From DAOUAT01 sp964551735 (GTDB lineage Bacteria; Chloroflexota; Anaerolineae; CG2-30-64-16): a stretch of DNA of 64,000 nt. This document shows, in pieces, positions 42,526-50,323 of the stretch (position 1 is the stretch's first letter; each line of letters opens with the position of its first letter). A model generated the notes under the pieces. The model was not told the origin of the DNA and searched no databases. It worked only from the letters and a program-made list of their open reading frames with translations. The DNA is taken from positions 248,001 through 312,000 of the forward strand of contig CAZKEF010000001.1 of the NCBI GenBank assembly GCA_964551735.1, read 5' to 3'. The position numbers and the translations under genes were made by a program.

Positions 42526-43854
42526 CTACCCGTGACGCACCCCCAGGCCCAGCCCAAACAGCCGACCAACCCAATCCACATACGCATCGGCGGCGTGACC
42601 GTCGTGTGGCGCCTTCAGGTTGACGATCGGCTCGTGCAGCAACTTGTTGGCGACAGTATGGGCCATGACGGCCACCATTGCCTGCTGCTCCGGCGACAGA
42701 TCGCCCAGCCGACGCAGCGTCTTCGCCACCTCGGCCTGGCAGATCGCGTCGGCCCGCGCGCGCAGCGCCTGGATCACCGGCACGCAGCAGCGGGCCGCCT
42801 GCCAGGCCCGGAAGCCTGCCAACTCCTCCGCCACGATCCCCTCGGCCGCGTCGCGCACGGCCACGGTCAGCGGATGGTTGGCCCGCACCAGCGCTTCCAG
42901 GTCGTCAATGTCGGCCAGGCGCACGCCGGGGATGTGGGCGATGGCGGGGTCGGCGTCGCGGGGAACGGCCAGGTCGGCGACAAGGAGATGGGGAGACGCG
43001 GAGAGGGGGAGACATCGAGATCGCCGTGAGGCCAGGGCGCGTTCGACTTCGGCGGCGCGGAGGACGAGATGCGGCGCGCCGGTGGAGCAGATGACGATGT
43101 CGGCGGCGGCCAGGTTGTCGGCCAGGGCGTCGAACCGGACGGCCCGGCCGCCCAGCCTGGCGGCCAACTGCTGCGCCCGGTCGAAGGTGCGGTTGGCGAC
43201 CAGCACGCAACGCAGGCCGGCGCGCACCAACGCCTGGCCGGCGATGCTGCTCATCTTGCCCGCGCCGATCAGCAGCGCGGTGCGATCCGTCAGCAATCCG
43301 AACGCCGCCTGCGCCATCTCAACCACGATAGTCGCCACCGACAGCGCCAGCCGGCCGATCTCGGTCTCGCTCCGCACCCGTTTGCCCGCCTGGGCCGCGT
43401 AGCGGAACAGCGCCGACAGGATCGGCCCGGTCGTCCCGGCCGCATGCGCGGCCTCGTACGCAGCCTTCACCTGCCCCAGAATCTCGTTCTCACCGATCAC
43501 CAGGGAATCGAGCCCGGCCGCCACCCGCAGCAGGTGGTGCGCGGCATCATCGCAGCACCGCGCGTACAGGTAGTCGGCCAGGGCATCCGGCGCGAGGCCG
43601 CTCCGGACAGCCAGATAACGCCGGATGACCGCTTCATCGTCGCCGCCCGCCCAGGCGTAGACCTCGGTGCGGTTGCAGGTGGACAGGATGACGACCTCCG
43701 GGGCGTACGCGTCGCACGCGCAGGCATCGGCCGCCAACAGCCCGCGCAACTCCGCCAGCGCGGCGGGCAGCCGCTCCGGCCCGAACGCCAGCCGCTCGCG
43801 CACTTCGACGGGCGCGAAGGTGTGGTTGAGGCCGAGGAGGAGGAGGTTAGTCAC
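42526..43854 (-). CDS. hemA: Glutamyl-tRNA reductase
   Basis: First enzyme of C5 tetrapyrrole synthesis: reduces glutamyl-tRNA to glutamate-1-semialdehyde with NADPH. The catalytic Cys60 is in 'VVILSTCNRTEVYAW', the 'AAGLDSLVIGENEILGQVKAAY' block follows, then the Rossmann 'ALLIGAGKMSSIAGQAL' and the C-terminal dimerisation helices. Between 'ALASRR' and 'LLVADLAVPRD' there are about 7 more residues than in E. coli HemA; the DNA there (42984-43018) is a purine-rich repeat. The GTG start overlaps the stop of the acetyltransferase gene, so the two are coupled. As the last gene of the dsr array it probably supplies precursors for siroheme. Confidence 0.93.
   Translation of the reverse strand: MTNLLLLGLNHTFAPVEVRERLAFGPERLPAALAELRGLLAADACACDAYAPEVVILSTCNRTEVYAWAGGDDEAVIRRYLAVRSGLAPDALADYLYARCCDDAAHHLLRVAAGLDSLVIGENEILGQVKAAYEAAHAAGTTGPILSALFRYAAQAGKRVRSETEIGRLALSVATIVVEMAQAAFGLLTDRTALLIGAGKMSSIAGQALVRAGLRCVLVANRTFDRAQQLAARLGGRAVRFDALADNLAAADIVICSTGAPHLVLRAAEVERALASRRSRCLPLSASPHLLVADLAVPRDADPAIAHIPGVRLADIDDLEALVRANHPLTVAVRDAAEGIVAEELAGFRAWQAARCCVPVIQALRARADAICQAEVAKTLRRLGDLSPEQQAMVAVMAHTVANKLLHEPIVNLKAPHDGHAADAYVDWVGRLFGLGLGVRHG
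42984..43018. repeat. Purine-rich short repeat inside hemA
   Basis: GGAGATGGGGAGACGCGGAG followed by AGGGGGAGACATCGA reads as imperfect GGGGAGAC units, in frame, and coincides with extra residues (SRCLPLSASPH) relative to other HemA proteins. Confidence 0.45.
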
Positions 43855-44480
43855 GTGATGCGTGCTCCGTGATACGTGATGCGTGGTGCGTGATGCGTGT
43901 CATTCTGAGCGCCGCAGCGCGAAGAATCTCGTGCTGCACGGTGCGTGATGGGTTCAGGCGCGATGGGCAGGGTCAGATCCTTGCGCAGGTGATAGACGGT
44001 GGTGCGGTCGGGCATGAGCTCCGGGCCGCCGACGATGCGATAGCCGTTGCGCTGCCAGAAGCGGATGGCCTGCGGATTGTTGACCTGGACACCAGCCAGG
44101 ATCGCGCTGACCTGCGCGTCGCGCCTGATCTCGCGCTCGATGGCCTCGAGCGCGGCCTGGCCGACCCCCTGCCGCCGAAACGGCGCGGCGATCATCAGGA
44201 GGGAGATGTAAGCGGCGTGCGGATCACCTTCGTAGTTGCCGGGCACGTAATCCACGATGCCGATCATGCGCCCATCGCTCATGTGAACGCCACAAAATAA
44301 GCCGCCGCAAGCTCGCGACAACCCGATATCACCCAAGACCATCGCCAGCGAGGCATCGGGCACGGGGCCCAACGCCAGGAAGTCCTCGCACTGCCGGTAC
44401 ACGTCGAGTACGGCGGCCAGGTCGTCGTCGGTCAGCGGGCGGATCTCAAGCGAGAAATCCGAGAGGAGAAACGACATCAT
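43851..44480 (-). CDS. GNAT-family N-acetyltransferase with repeat-derived C-terminal tail
   Basis: A GNAT domain with 'LEIRPLTDDDLAAVLDVYRQCEDFLAL', acetyl-CoA-binding 'SLLMIAAPFRRQGVGQAALEAIEREIRR' (the R/Q-x-x-G-x-G/A motif) and 'VQVNNPQAIRFWQRNGYRIVGG'. The acceptor is unknown. The last 30 or so residues (T-H-R-A-A-R-D-S-S-R-C ...) have no GNAT character and are encoded by the repeats at 43858-43960. The start ATG overlaps the stop of the preceding gene and the stop overlaps the hemA GTG, so three genes are translationally coupled. Confidence 0.85.
   Translation of the reverse strand: MMSFLLSDFSLEIRPLTDDDLAAVLDVYRQCEDFLALGPVPDASLAMVLGDIGLSRACGGLFCGVHMSDGRMIGIVDYVPGNYEGDPHAAYISLLMIAAPFRRQGVGQAALEAIEREIRRDAQVSAILAGVQVNNPQAIRFWQRNGYRIVGGPELMPDRTTVYHLRKDLTLPIAPEPITHRAARDSSRCGAQNDTHHAPRITYHGARIT
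43858..43960. repeat. GCGTGATGCGTG-type and CATTCTGAGCG-type repeats at the GNAT 3' end
   Basis: Units such as GTGATGCGTGGTGCGTGATG, then GTCATTCTGAGCGCCGCAGC and CGAAGAATCTCGTGC, both seen elsewhere as intergenic repeats. Here they are read in frame as the GNAT tail. Confidence 0.6.
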
Positions 44481-45109
44481 CCGGCAACCGATCCTTGCCG
44501 TTCGATTCTGCTTCCTGTTAGGGCACGATGTACCGCATCCCGAAGTTCGCCAAAAGTGACCGCTGCTTCGGTAAGCGCTTCCAGGCTGCGAAGCGTGATC
44601 GAGTACTGACTACGAGTGCGAGCATCAAGAACTGCGGCGGGCAAGACATAGAAGCGCCACTGGCTGACGTCCAGGGGATCAATAGATGACTTGTCCTGGT
44701 GAGCAAGGATAGCAAACACGTACACTTGCACCTGCCGTCGAGGCTCCTGCTCCTGAGTGTTGGTGTCTGCGGTCCATGCTCTTGTCTTGGGAATGCGGAA
44801 AACGATAGGTGAAAGGCTAGGTTGAGTCCAGCTCTGAACGTAGGCAGCCGATTTCACCTCGACAGTGATTCCTTCGGGCGTAGTCAGATCAAAAGCTCCC
44901 CACTCATCTCGGACGCCATCCGGCGCGATGCCAAGTGCGCTGGCAACAATGAACTCCGCCAGGATGCCCCGCGTAGCATTGCTCACAAGATCAGATGAGC
45001 TCCAACGCCAGAAGTCGAGCAGAGTAAGGCCAAACGAACGCCCACGCACATGGAACGGTTCGTGTCCGCTTCGACGAGTTGGGTGAATGCGTACAAGATC
45101 GTCTGACAT
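44477..45109 (-). CDS. Putative PD-(D/E)XK nuclease-like protein
   Basis: A 210-residue protein without a named family that I recognise. It contains 'GILAEFIVASALG', then 'EWGAFDLTTPEGITVEVKSAAYVQSW', which fits the PD-(D/E)XK nuclease core (E..., D-x(n)-E-V-K) of restriction-type enzymes. A later 'YVFAILAHQDKSSIDPLDVSQWRFYVLPAAVLD' supports a beta-rich endonuclease fold. No methylase partner is present. It starts 9 bases after the cbiA stop and overlaps the acetyltransferase start. It interrupts the dsr-related genes, so it may be a passenger. Confidence 0.5.
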   Translation of the reverse strand: MSDDLVRIHPTRRSGHEPFHVRGRSFGLTLLDFWRWSSSDLVSNATRGILAEFIVASALGIAPDGVRDEWGAFDLTTPEGITVEVKSAAYVQSWTQPSLSPIVFRIPKTRAWTADTNTQEQEPRRQVQVYVFAILAHQDKSSIDPLDVSQWRFYVLPAAVLDARTRSQYSITLRSLEALTEAAVTFGELRDAVHRALTGSRIERQGSVAG

Positions 45110-45118
45110 TGGGCCTTC

Positions 45119-46678
45119 TCAATCTCCGGTCGTCAAACCTACGCTCAACTCGCGCGCGCATCGCACCAGCCCCGCCGCCCACCCCGGCGCGCCGGCCGCG
45201 TGCAGGTGGGTGTACGACGCCAGGACGTTGCGGTAGACCAGCCCGTCCCGCCCCCCGCCGATGCCGTTGCCTCTAGTCAGACGGTAAGCCGTCGTCGCGC
45301 CGTTCTCCACGCACCACGCACCACGCACCAGATTGATGAGCCGCGAGTTGTGAAACTCATGCCCCCGCAATACCGTGCCCACAGCGAAAAACGGGTTCGC
45401 CGCGTCCACCACTGCCTCGATGTAGCCGTGACCCTGCGGCCGGGCGGTCATCTCCACGTCGCACGGCAGCACGCCCGCCATCTCGGCCACCCGCTCGCCC
45501 CAGATGATGCGCCGCGCCAGGTACATCAGCCCGCCACACTCGGCGTAGATCGGCAGTCCCGCCTCGGCCGCGGCCCTCACGCTGGCCCGCAGGCCGGCGT
45601 TGGCCGATAGCTCATCCATGAATACCTCCGGGAACCCGCCGCCGATCACCAGGCCGTCCACCGGGGGCAGCGCCGCATCCCGAAATGCATCCACGAAGAC
45701 CAGCTCCGCGCCGGCCGCTTCCAACGCCTCCAGGTTCTCCGGGTAATAGAAGGTGAACGCGCGGTCGCGGAAGACGGCGAGGCGTACTGCGTACTGCGTA
45801 TTGCGTACTGCGTATTGCGTATTGCGTGTTGCGTGTTGCGTAGGATGTGGTACGGAGTATGCAGTACGCAGTAGTCCAGCGTTGCGCGCAATGGCAAGGA
45901 TCGCATCCAGGTCGCAGTGTCGCTCCGCCGCGGCGCGGCAGGCGGCGATCGCGGGGAGCAGGCCTTCATCCTCGGCGCGGGGCACCAGGCCGAGATGGCG
46001 GTCGGGGATGGCGAGCGCCTCGTCGCGGGGCAGCGCACCGAGGACGGGGATGCCACAGTGGTGCTCAACTGCGGCGCGCAGCTTGGCCTCGTGGCGGCCG
46101 CGGGCAACGTTGTTGAGGATCACGCCAGCGATGGGCGTATCCGGCTCGAAGGTCTGATAGCCGTGGACCAGCGCGGCGACGCTGCGGCCCATGCGCGCGG
46201 TGTTGACGACCAGCAGGATCGGCGCGGCGAGCGCGCGGGCCACCGCGGCGGTGCTGCCGAAGGCATCATCCTCGGTTTGCAAGTCCGGAATAGAGGCTTC
46301 AGCCGGTCTCTCGCGTTGACCAACAGACCGGCTAAAGCCTCGATTCCAGTTAGGGGGGGACTTGGCGTTGGGAGTGAGGTGTCCTATCCCATCGTACAGC
46401 CCATGATTCCCCTCGACGATCGCGACATCCGCCCCGGCGACGCCGGCCAGGAATGCGGCAGCCAGGCGCGCGTCATCGCCGCAGAAGAAGGGGTCGAGGG
46501 AGCGGCAAGGCCGGCCCGCGGCCTCGCTCAGCCAGGAGGGGTCAATGTAGTCCGGCCCCTTCTTGAACGGCTGCACGATCAGATCGCGAGCCGCCAGCGC
46601 CGCGCACAGCCCCAGGGTCACGGTGGTCTTGCCGCTGCGCCCCTGCGGCGCGCCGATCACGAGACGTGGGATAGCCAT
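45119..46678 (-). CDS. dsrN: Cobyrinate a,c-diamide synthase-like amidotransferase, DsrN
   Basis: An N-terminal P-loop domain ('LVIGAPQGRSGKTTVTLGLCAALAARDLIVQPFKKGPDYIDPSWL', 'VAIVEGNHGLYDG', 'ILLVVNTARMGRSVAALVHGYQ') is followed by a class-I-like glutamine amidotransferase domain with 'LPIYAECGGLMYLA' (nucleophile Cys) and 'GHEFHNS'. It uses Gln and ATP to amidate tetrapyrrole carboxylates; in dsr clusters the homologue DsrN is proposed to make siroheme amide for DsrAB. Two repeats lie in frame: 46287-46347 gives 'NWNRGFSRS..RPAEASIP' between the P-loop domain motifs, and 45783-45873 gives 'NTQYAVRNTQYAVR' at the domain junction. A third short one gives 'VRGAWCVENG' near the C-terminus. ATG at 46678 with a weak GGGG. 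Confidence 0.88.
   Translation of the reverse strand: MAIPRLVIGAPQGRSGKTTVTLGLCAALAARDLIVQPFKKGPDYIDPSWLSEAAGRPCRSLDPFFCGDDARLAAAFLAGVAGADVAIVEGNHGLYDGIGHLTPNAKSPPNWNRGFSRSVGQRERPAEASIPDLQTEDDAFGSTAAVARALAAPILLVVNTARMGRSVAALVHGYQTFEPDTPIAGVILNNVARGRHEAKLRAAVEHHCGIPVLGALPRDEALAIPDRHLGLVPRAEDEGLLPAIAACRAAAERHCDLDAILAIARNAGLLRTAYSVPHPTQHATRNTQYAVRNTQYAVRLAVFRDRAFTFYYPENLEALEAAGAELVFVDAFRDAALPPVDGLVIGGGFPEVFMDELSANAGLRASVRAAAEAGLPIYAECGGLMYLARRIIWGERVAEMAGVLPCDVEMTARPQGHGYIEAVVDAANPFFAVGTVLRGHEFHNSRLINLVRGAWCVENGATTAYRLTRGNGIGGGRDGLVYRNVLASYTHLHAAGAPGWAAGLVRCARELSVGLTTGD
45783..45873. repeat. GCGTACT/GCGTATT tandem array inside cbiA/dsrN
   Basis: About ten 7-base units of the form GCGTRNT (for example GTACTGCGTACTGCGTATTG), then inverse units GTACGGAGTATGCAGTACGC. 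Translated in frame as a short repeat peptide. The same array type occurs between genes at 53895, 55505, 56360, 59660 and 62740. Confidence 0.85.
46287..46347. repeat. GGAAT-GAGGCTTCAGCCGGTC hairpin inside cbiA/dsrN
   Basis: Arms GGAATAGAGGCTTCAGCCGG and CCGGCTAAAGCCTCGATTCC pair with few mismatches; intergenic copies are at 29165 and 53936. The reading frame passes through and gives an extra loop of about 25 residues. Confidence 0.85.
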
Positions 46679-46692
46679 GTTTGCCCCGAAAA

Positions 46693-46790
46693 CTGGACGC
46701 GGACTACGCGGACAACGCGGAGGACGCGGACAAAACCAGATCAAATCCACGTCGTCCGCGTAGTCCGCGTTGTGCCCGAAACTGCGGGGC
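46693..46790. repeat. GGACGCGGACTACGCGG / CCGCGTAGTCCGCG palindrome
   Basis: Direct and inverted GCGGAC/GTCCGC units in the spacer between ferredoxin and cbiA. Same family at 50030-50070, 50255-50300 and, in frame, 53609-53694. Confidence 0.75.
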
Positions 46791-46817
46791 AGGCTCTCCG
46801 CGTTCCATATTTCGCCC

Positions 46818-47018
46818 TCACAAATCCAGCACCTGGATCGCACCGTCCTCGCAGCTCGCCTCGCACGAGTAGCAGCCGATGCAGTCGCCGGGGTCGCCCC
46901 GAAAGATGACGCAGCACCGGCCCTCCTCCTCGACCAGCGCGAACGCCTGGTTGGGGCAGACCCGGACGCACTCCCCGCACGCCCGGCACTTCTCGATGTC
47001 AACGATGACGACGAACAT
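46818..47018 (-). CDS. 2x[4Fe-4S] ferredoxin of the dsr cluster
   Basis: A 66-residue ferredoxin with 'CRACGECVRVCP' and 'CIGCYSCEASC' clusters, giving two [4Fe-4S] centres. It lies between the dsrE-like and dsrN genes and would carry low-potential electrons in the cytosol, perhaps to or from the DsrMK-like HdrD proteins or DsrAB. Its close paralogue is at 10293-10493. The ATG at 47018 aligns with the paralogue's start; a longer frame adds M-P-L-S-E only. The ribosome binding site is weak. Confidence 0.9.
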   Translation of the reverse strand: MFVVIVDIEKCRACGECVRVCPNQAFALVEEEGRCCVIFRGDPGDCIGCYSCEASCEDGAIQVLDL

Positions 47019-47024
47019 TTCCGA

Positions 47025-47094
47025 TAGGGGCACGGCCTCGCGCCTGCCCCCGTGGGCGACCGCAAGGGGGGCGACCGCAAGGGTACGCCCCTAC
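47025..47094. repeat. TAGGGGCACGGCCTCGCG element and GCGACCGCAAGGG units
   Basis: The 24 bases from 47025 differ at one position from 50920-50944 (inside the radical SAM gene). They are followed by two GCGACCGCAAGGG units and end GCCCCTAC, forming an inverted repeat with the start. Confidence 0.75.
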
Positions 47095-47105
47095 AAGTGC
47101 GCACA

Positions 47106-47477
47106 TCAGAAACTTAACACCAGATCGGAAGCCAGCCCCTGCGTGATCAGGAACGACGGGCCGACCAGGTTCTCGACCTCGTCAATCAGGTCGTCCGGCG
47201 TCATGTCGCAGAGCTGGAGCGCGGCGTCGCAGACATAGAACCTTACACCGGCCGCCAACGTCTCATCCACCCATTCACGCATCGTGCGGCCGCCCGCTTT
47301 GGCGCGCACCGTCTCGATCAGGTCGCGCTTGAGCAGCAGCGGCGCTTGCAGCACGAAGCAAATGCTCGTCTCATGCCCCTGGGCCGCGGCCTGCTGCGCG
47401 AACAGGAACGGCGCCGAGGTGCGCTGCGGCAGTTCCGGGCCACAGGTGGCGACGATCAGAACCTTCTTGGAATCCAC
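47106..47477 (-). CDS. DsrE-family sulfur-carrier-like protein
   Basis: A 123-residue DsrE/F-fold protein: 'KKVLIVATCGPELPQRTSAPFLFAQQAAAQGHETSICFVLQAPLLLKRDLIETV', then 'MREWVDETLAAGVRFYVCDAALQLCDMTPDDLID'. Cys83 sits where the DsrE-family active cysteine is expected. Such proteins transfer persulfide sulfur or act as carrier accessories. There is no dsrF or dsrH in the window, so this is a lone DsrE-type protein rather than the DsrEFH complex of sulfur oxidisers. It directly follows the second dsrK-like gene (stop and start adjacent). Confidence 0.82.
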   Translation of the reverse strand: MDSKKVLIVATCGPELPQRTSAPFLFAQQAAAQGHETSICFVLQAPLLLKRDLIETVRAKAGGRTMREWVDETLAAGVRFYVCDAALQLCDMTPDDLIDEVENLVGPSFLITQGLASDLVLSF

Positions 47478-49094
47478 CTACATCTCCTCATTCCACGTGA
47501 TATACGGCCCCGGCAGATCGGCCATCGCGTTGACCATCAGGTCGGCAAGCCCGCCGTACCAGATGCCGTGCTGCTCCCACAGATCGTAATAGTTGATCGC
47601 ATCGCGGATCGTGCCCTTGCAGTTCGAGCAGGCCGCGATCACGTACTTGCGGATGCCGGGGTCCAGGACGTCCCCGAACGTATCGAGGATCTGCGCGATC
47701 TTCATGCGGGCCGAGACGGCATTGCGCCACTGCGAAAAGTTAAGGGTGTCCATGATGGCGAAGCCGCTGCCGCCGCCGCAGCAGTAGTTGTGCACGCCAT
47801 GCTCCGCCATTTCGCGCAGCGGCTGGCTGCATACCGCCTTGACGATCGCGCGCTGCGGCTCGACGATGCCCATGAGCCGCACCACGTTGCACGAGTCGTG
47901 CAGGGTGATGGGGAAGTTGTTGCGGCTCGGGTCGAAGCGGATCGCGCCGCTGCGGACGATGTCCCACAGCAGCGGCAGGCAGCTCTCGCGCGGCATCTCC
48001 GACACGCTGAGCTCACCGGGCAGCACACGGTCAGCGACGACGCAGATGGCCTTGTGCGCGTGGCCGCACTCACCGACCACGATCTTCTTGACGCCGAGCC
48101 GGCGCGCGATCTCCACCTGCTGCAAAGCGATGCGGGCCAGCTCCACGTCGTCGAACCAGACCGCGTAGTTGACCGCGTCGTAGCCCAGCATCTCGCTGCT
48201 CAACGTCCAGTTGATGCCGGCCGCGTCGAGCAGGATCGCGAACGCGGCGGGGTTCTCCGGCCACGACAGGAACTCGCCCGCGTTGTGGATCAGCAGGATG
48301 TCCGCGCCCTTTCTGTCCACCGGGATGGTGATCTTGCGGCCGGTCTTCTCCTCGATGATCTCTTCCAGGAACTCCACCGAGTTGCGGAACGCGGCCGGGT
48401 TCATGCCGGTGGAGGAGCCGGCCTGGAGGTGCTGCCGCGTGCCCTTGCGCAGCAGCTCGGTCGGCGCGATGCCGAGCTCCTGGCTGAACAGCTTGCGGAT
48501 CTCGCGGGCGATCAGCGCGTTGTCAATGCCGGCCGGGCACACCTGTGCGCAGCGGCGGCAGATGTTGCAGCGGTATGACAGCTCCAGCAGCCGCCACACC
48601 GTCTTGAAGTTCACCTCGACATCCGCGCCGATCAGCGGCCCGATCAGCTTGCCGGCCGGGGTGAAGTAGCGCTGGTAGATGCGCCGCAGGATCTCGGAGC
48701 GGTAGGTGGGCCGGTAGATCTCCTGCCGGCCGCTGCCCAGGTAGACGTGGCACGCCTCCGAGCAGGTCTGGCAGCGCATGCAGTAGTCCAGCGACAGGCG
48801 AAAGAGCTTGCTGAAGGTCCAGTTGTTTTCGGGGTCGAGCAGCTTCTCTAGCCCGGTCAGGAAGCCCCGCACCAGCCGCTCCCGCTCCTCCGGCGTTTTC
48901 GGCATCGGGATATCGAAATCGGAGAAGCCGTCCAGCGAGAGGTCGTAATTCTCCAGCCACCGGGGCCGGGGCGGCGTCAGCTCCGGCACGTCGCTCAGCA
49001 CGGGGAGCGGCATCAGGTCGCCGGCGCTGAGCGGGGCCAGCGGTTCATCGGAAAGCCGGGCGATGTCCCGGAAGCGGATCGGTTGGCGGCTCAT
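47478..49094 (-). CDS. HdrD/DsrK-like iron-sulfur protein (second copy)
   Basis: A 538-residue cytosolic protein paralogous to DsrK. Two [4Fe-4S] motifs are visible: Cys105/108/111/115 ('CMRCQTCSEAC') and Cys176/179/182/186 ('CNICRRCAQVCP'). Two CCG-type segments follow ('VVGECGHAHKA', 'HDSCNVV', 'NYCCGGGSGF', 'ACSNCKG'), which in HdrD/DsrK bind the unusual catalytic [4Fe-4S] that reduces disulfides. It overlaps its membrane partner gene (stop TGA and ATG share bases at 49091-49094). The pair resembles TmcBC or HmeCD of sulfate reducers, exchanging electrons between the quinone pool and a thiol/disulfide substrate. Confidence 0.87.
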   Translation of the reverse strand: MSRQPIRFRDIARLSDEPLAPLSAGDLMPLPVLSDVPELTPPRPRWLENYDLSLDGFSDFDIPMPKTPEERERLVRGFLTGLEKLLDPENNWTFSKLFRLSLDYCMRCQTCSEACHVYLGSGRQEIYRPTYRSEILRRIYQRYFTPAGKLIGPLIGADVEVNFKTVWRLLELSYRCNICRRCAQVCPAGIDNALIAREIRKLFSQELGIAPTELLRKGTRQHLQAGSSTGMNPAAFRNSVEFLEEIIEEKTGRKITIPVDRKGADILLIHNAGEFLSWPENPAAFAILLDAAGINWTLSSEMLGYDAVNYAVWFDDVELARIALQQVEIARRLGVKKIVVGECGHAHKAICVVADRVLPGELSVSEMPRESCLPLLWDIVRSGAIRFDPSRNNFPITLHDSCNVVRLMGIVEPQRAIVKAVCSQPLREMAEHGVHNYCCGGGSGFAIMDTLNFSQWRNAVSARMKIAQILDTFGDVLDPGIRKYVIAACSNCKGTIRDAINYYDLWEQHGIWYGGLADLMVNAMADLPGPYITWNEEM

Positions 49095-50014
49095 TTCTTG
49101 TCTCCCTCCGGGGTGATCGTCTGGGCTTCCTCCAGCCACGTCTTGCCGGGGGCGATGTGCGGCGCGCCCCATGTCACCCGGTAGCCGAGCTGCCGCACCA
49201 CCTGCTGATCCACGGCCGAGTCTTTGGTCTTGAACGCGTCGTCCCACAGCCCCTGGTGATAGAGGAAGTACTTGATGACGTAGTGCAGCAGCTTGGAGAA
49301 CGGCATGTAGACGACGAAGGCCCAAAAGAGCAGAAAGGTCGTCAGGACGGCCCAGGGCACGGCCGCGGGCTGGAAGGTCAGCGCGCCGCCTATGTAGGCC
49401 CGATGCCCCGCCAGCGCCGGATCGCCCGCCCACGAGATCAGCCCGAAGAGGAAGATGGCGGCCAGGAAAACCAGGTTGAAGTAGTCAATCGGCGCGGTGT
49501 AGCGCGCCAGGTCGGGCGTGGTGGCGCGGCGCACGATCAAGCCGATGGCCCCGACCAGGCCCACCGCGCAGGCGACGACGAGCAGCGGCCCCGCGACCGC
49601 GGCCAGCGCCGCGCTGCGGGTCAGGCTTTGGACGATCAGCAGCAGCGCCCAGAGCACGAACAGGTAGATGCCCCAGTGGAGCAGGGTCGAAAAGGCCCAG
49701 ATGCCATAGCGGTTGTGGGCGCGCACCTTTTTCATCGTCAGGATCTCGGTCCCGATCTCGATGGCTTCAGGCGCGAGGAACTCGATGACCTCGGCCCAGA
49801 ACGAGCGGCGCTTGTGGGCTTTGGCCCAGTCTGTCTCCTCCATGTACGAGCCCCCGTACTCGCGCCTGGCGCGGGCCTCGTGCGGGATGGGGTAGACCTC
49901 CCAGCGCAGGCCCATCGGCATGGACGAGATCTTGATCACGCGGTACACCGCGACCGCGAAGAAGATCACGACCGAGGCCCAGGCAAAGATGACGGCAAAC
50001 CAGTGAAAGGCCAT
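49091..50014 (-). CDS. NarI/DsrM-like membrane cytochrome b (second copy)
   Basis: A 307-residue protein with an N-terminal helix, a soluble loop, then four or five membrane helices ('NRYGIWAFSTLLHWGIYLFVLWALLLIVQ', 'YFNLVFLAAIFLFGLISW', 'VPWAVLTTFLLFWAFVVYMPFSKLLHYVIKYFLYHQG'). Histidines at helix ends would ligate two b hemes as in NarI, DsrM and HmeC. It partners the DsrK-like protein encoded next, with a 4-base gene overlap. It is longer than the DsrM at 62012-62731 and has a different loop region, so it is a diverged copy. Confidence 0.82.
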   Translation of the reverse strand: MAFHWFAVIFAWASVVIFFAVAVYRVIKISSMPMGLRWEVYPIPHEARARREYGGSYMEETDWAKAHKRRSFWAEVIEFLAPEAIEIGTEILTMKKVRAHNRYGIWAFSTLLHWGIYLFVLWALLLIVQSLTRSAALAAVAGPLLVVACAVGLVGAIGLIVRRATTPDLARYTAPIDYFNLVFLAAIFLFGLISWAGDPALAGHRAYIGGALTFQPAAVPWAVLTTFLLFWAFVVYMPFSKLLHYVIKYFLYHQGLWDDAFKTKDSAVDQQVVRQLGYRVTWGAPHIAPGKTWLEEAQTITPEGDKK

Positions 50015-50029
50015 TGGTGGCTCCTTTTT

Positions 50030-50300
50030 GGGACGCGGACTACGCGGACGACGCAGAGGACGCGGATAAGGTTAAGATGGGTGTATTCAAAAGCAGCTCA
50101 CAAGCATCCTGAGCGGAGCCTCGCAGTAGTTCGCGAGGCGTAGACGAAGGATGGGGCCTGACTGGAAGCCCACTCCGCACCCTTCGACTGCGGGCCAGCG
50201 CACTCCGCTCACGACTCGCCCACAAATGAGTTTGACTACATCCAATCGAGACTTGTCCGCGTAGTCCGCGTTGTCCGCGTCGTCCGCGTCCCGTTTTCAT
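50030..50300. repeat. Composite repeat spacer (GCGGAC / GTCCGC palindrome with CTTCGAC elements)
   Basis: The 309-base spacer 50015-50323 holds no gene. It opens with GACGCGGACTACGCGGACGA and closes with GTCCGCGTAGTCCGCGTTGT, an inverted pair, and between them are CATCCTGAGCGGAGCC and CCCTTCGACTGCGGG segments of a second repeat family. Confidence 0.75.
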
Positions 50301-50323
50301 CGCGCTACTACGCAGGTCGCATG

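Noticed and set aside
45783..45873. CRISPR array, suggested by regular short repeats
   Set aside because: The units are 7-8 bases, contiguous and without unique spacers, and there are no cas genes; it is a simple tandem repeat.
46679..47104. N-terminal extension of cbiA/dsrN by 142 codons
   Set aside because: The extension would overlap the ferredoxin gene on the same strand in another frame and is partly repeat sequence; the P-loop domain starts at the ATG at 46678.
47346..48578. A 410-codon plus-strand frame opposite the HdrD-like gene
   Set aside because: No conserved motif and no ribosome site; the opposite strand carries all the cysteine cluster motifs.
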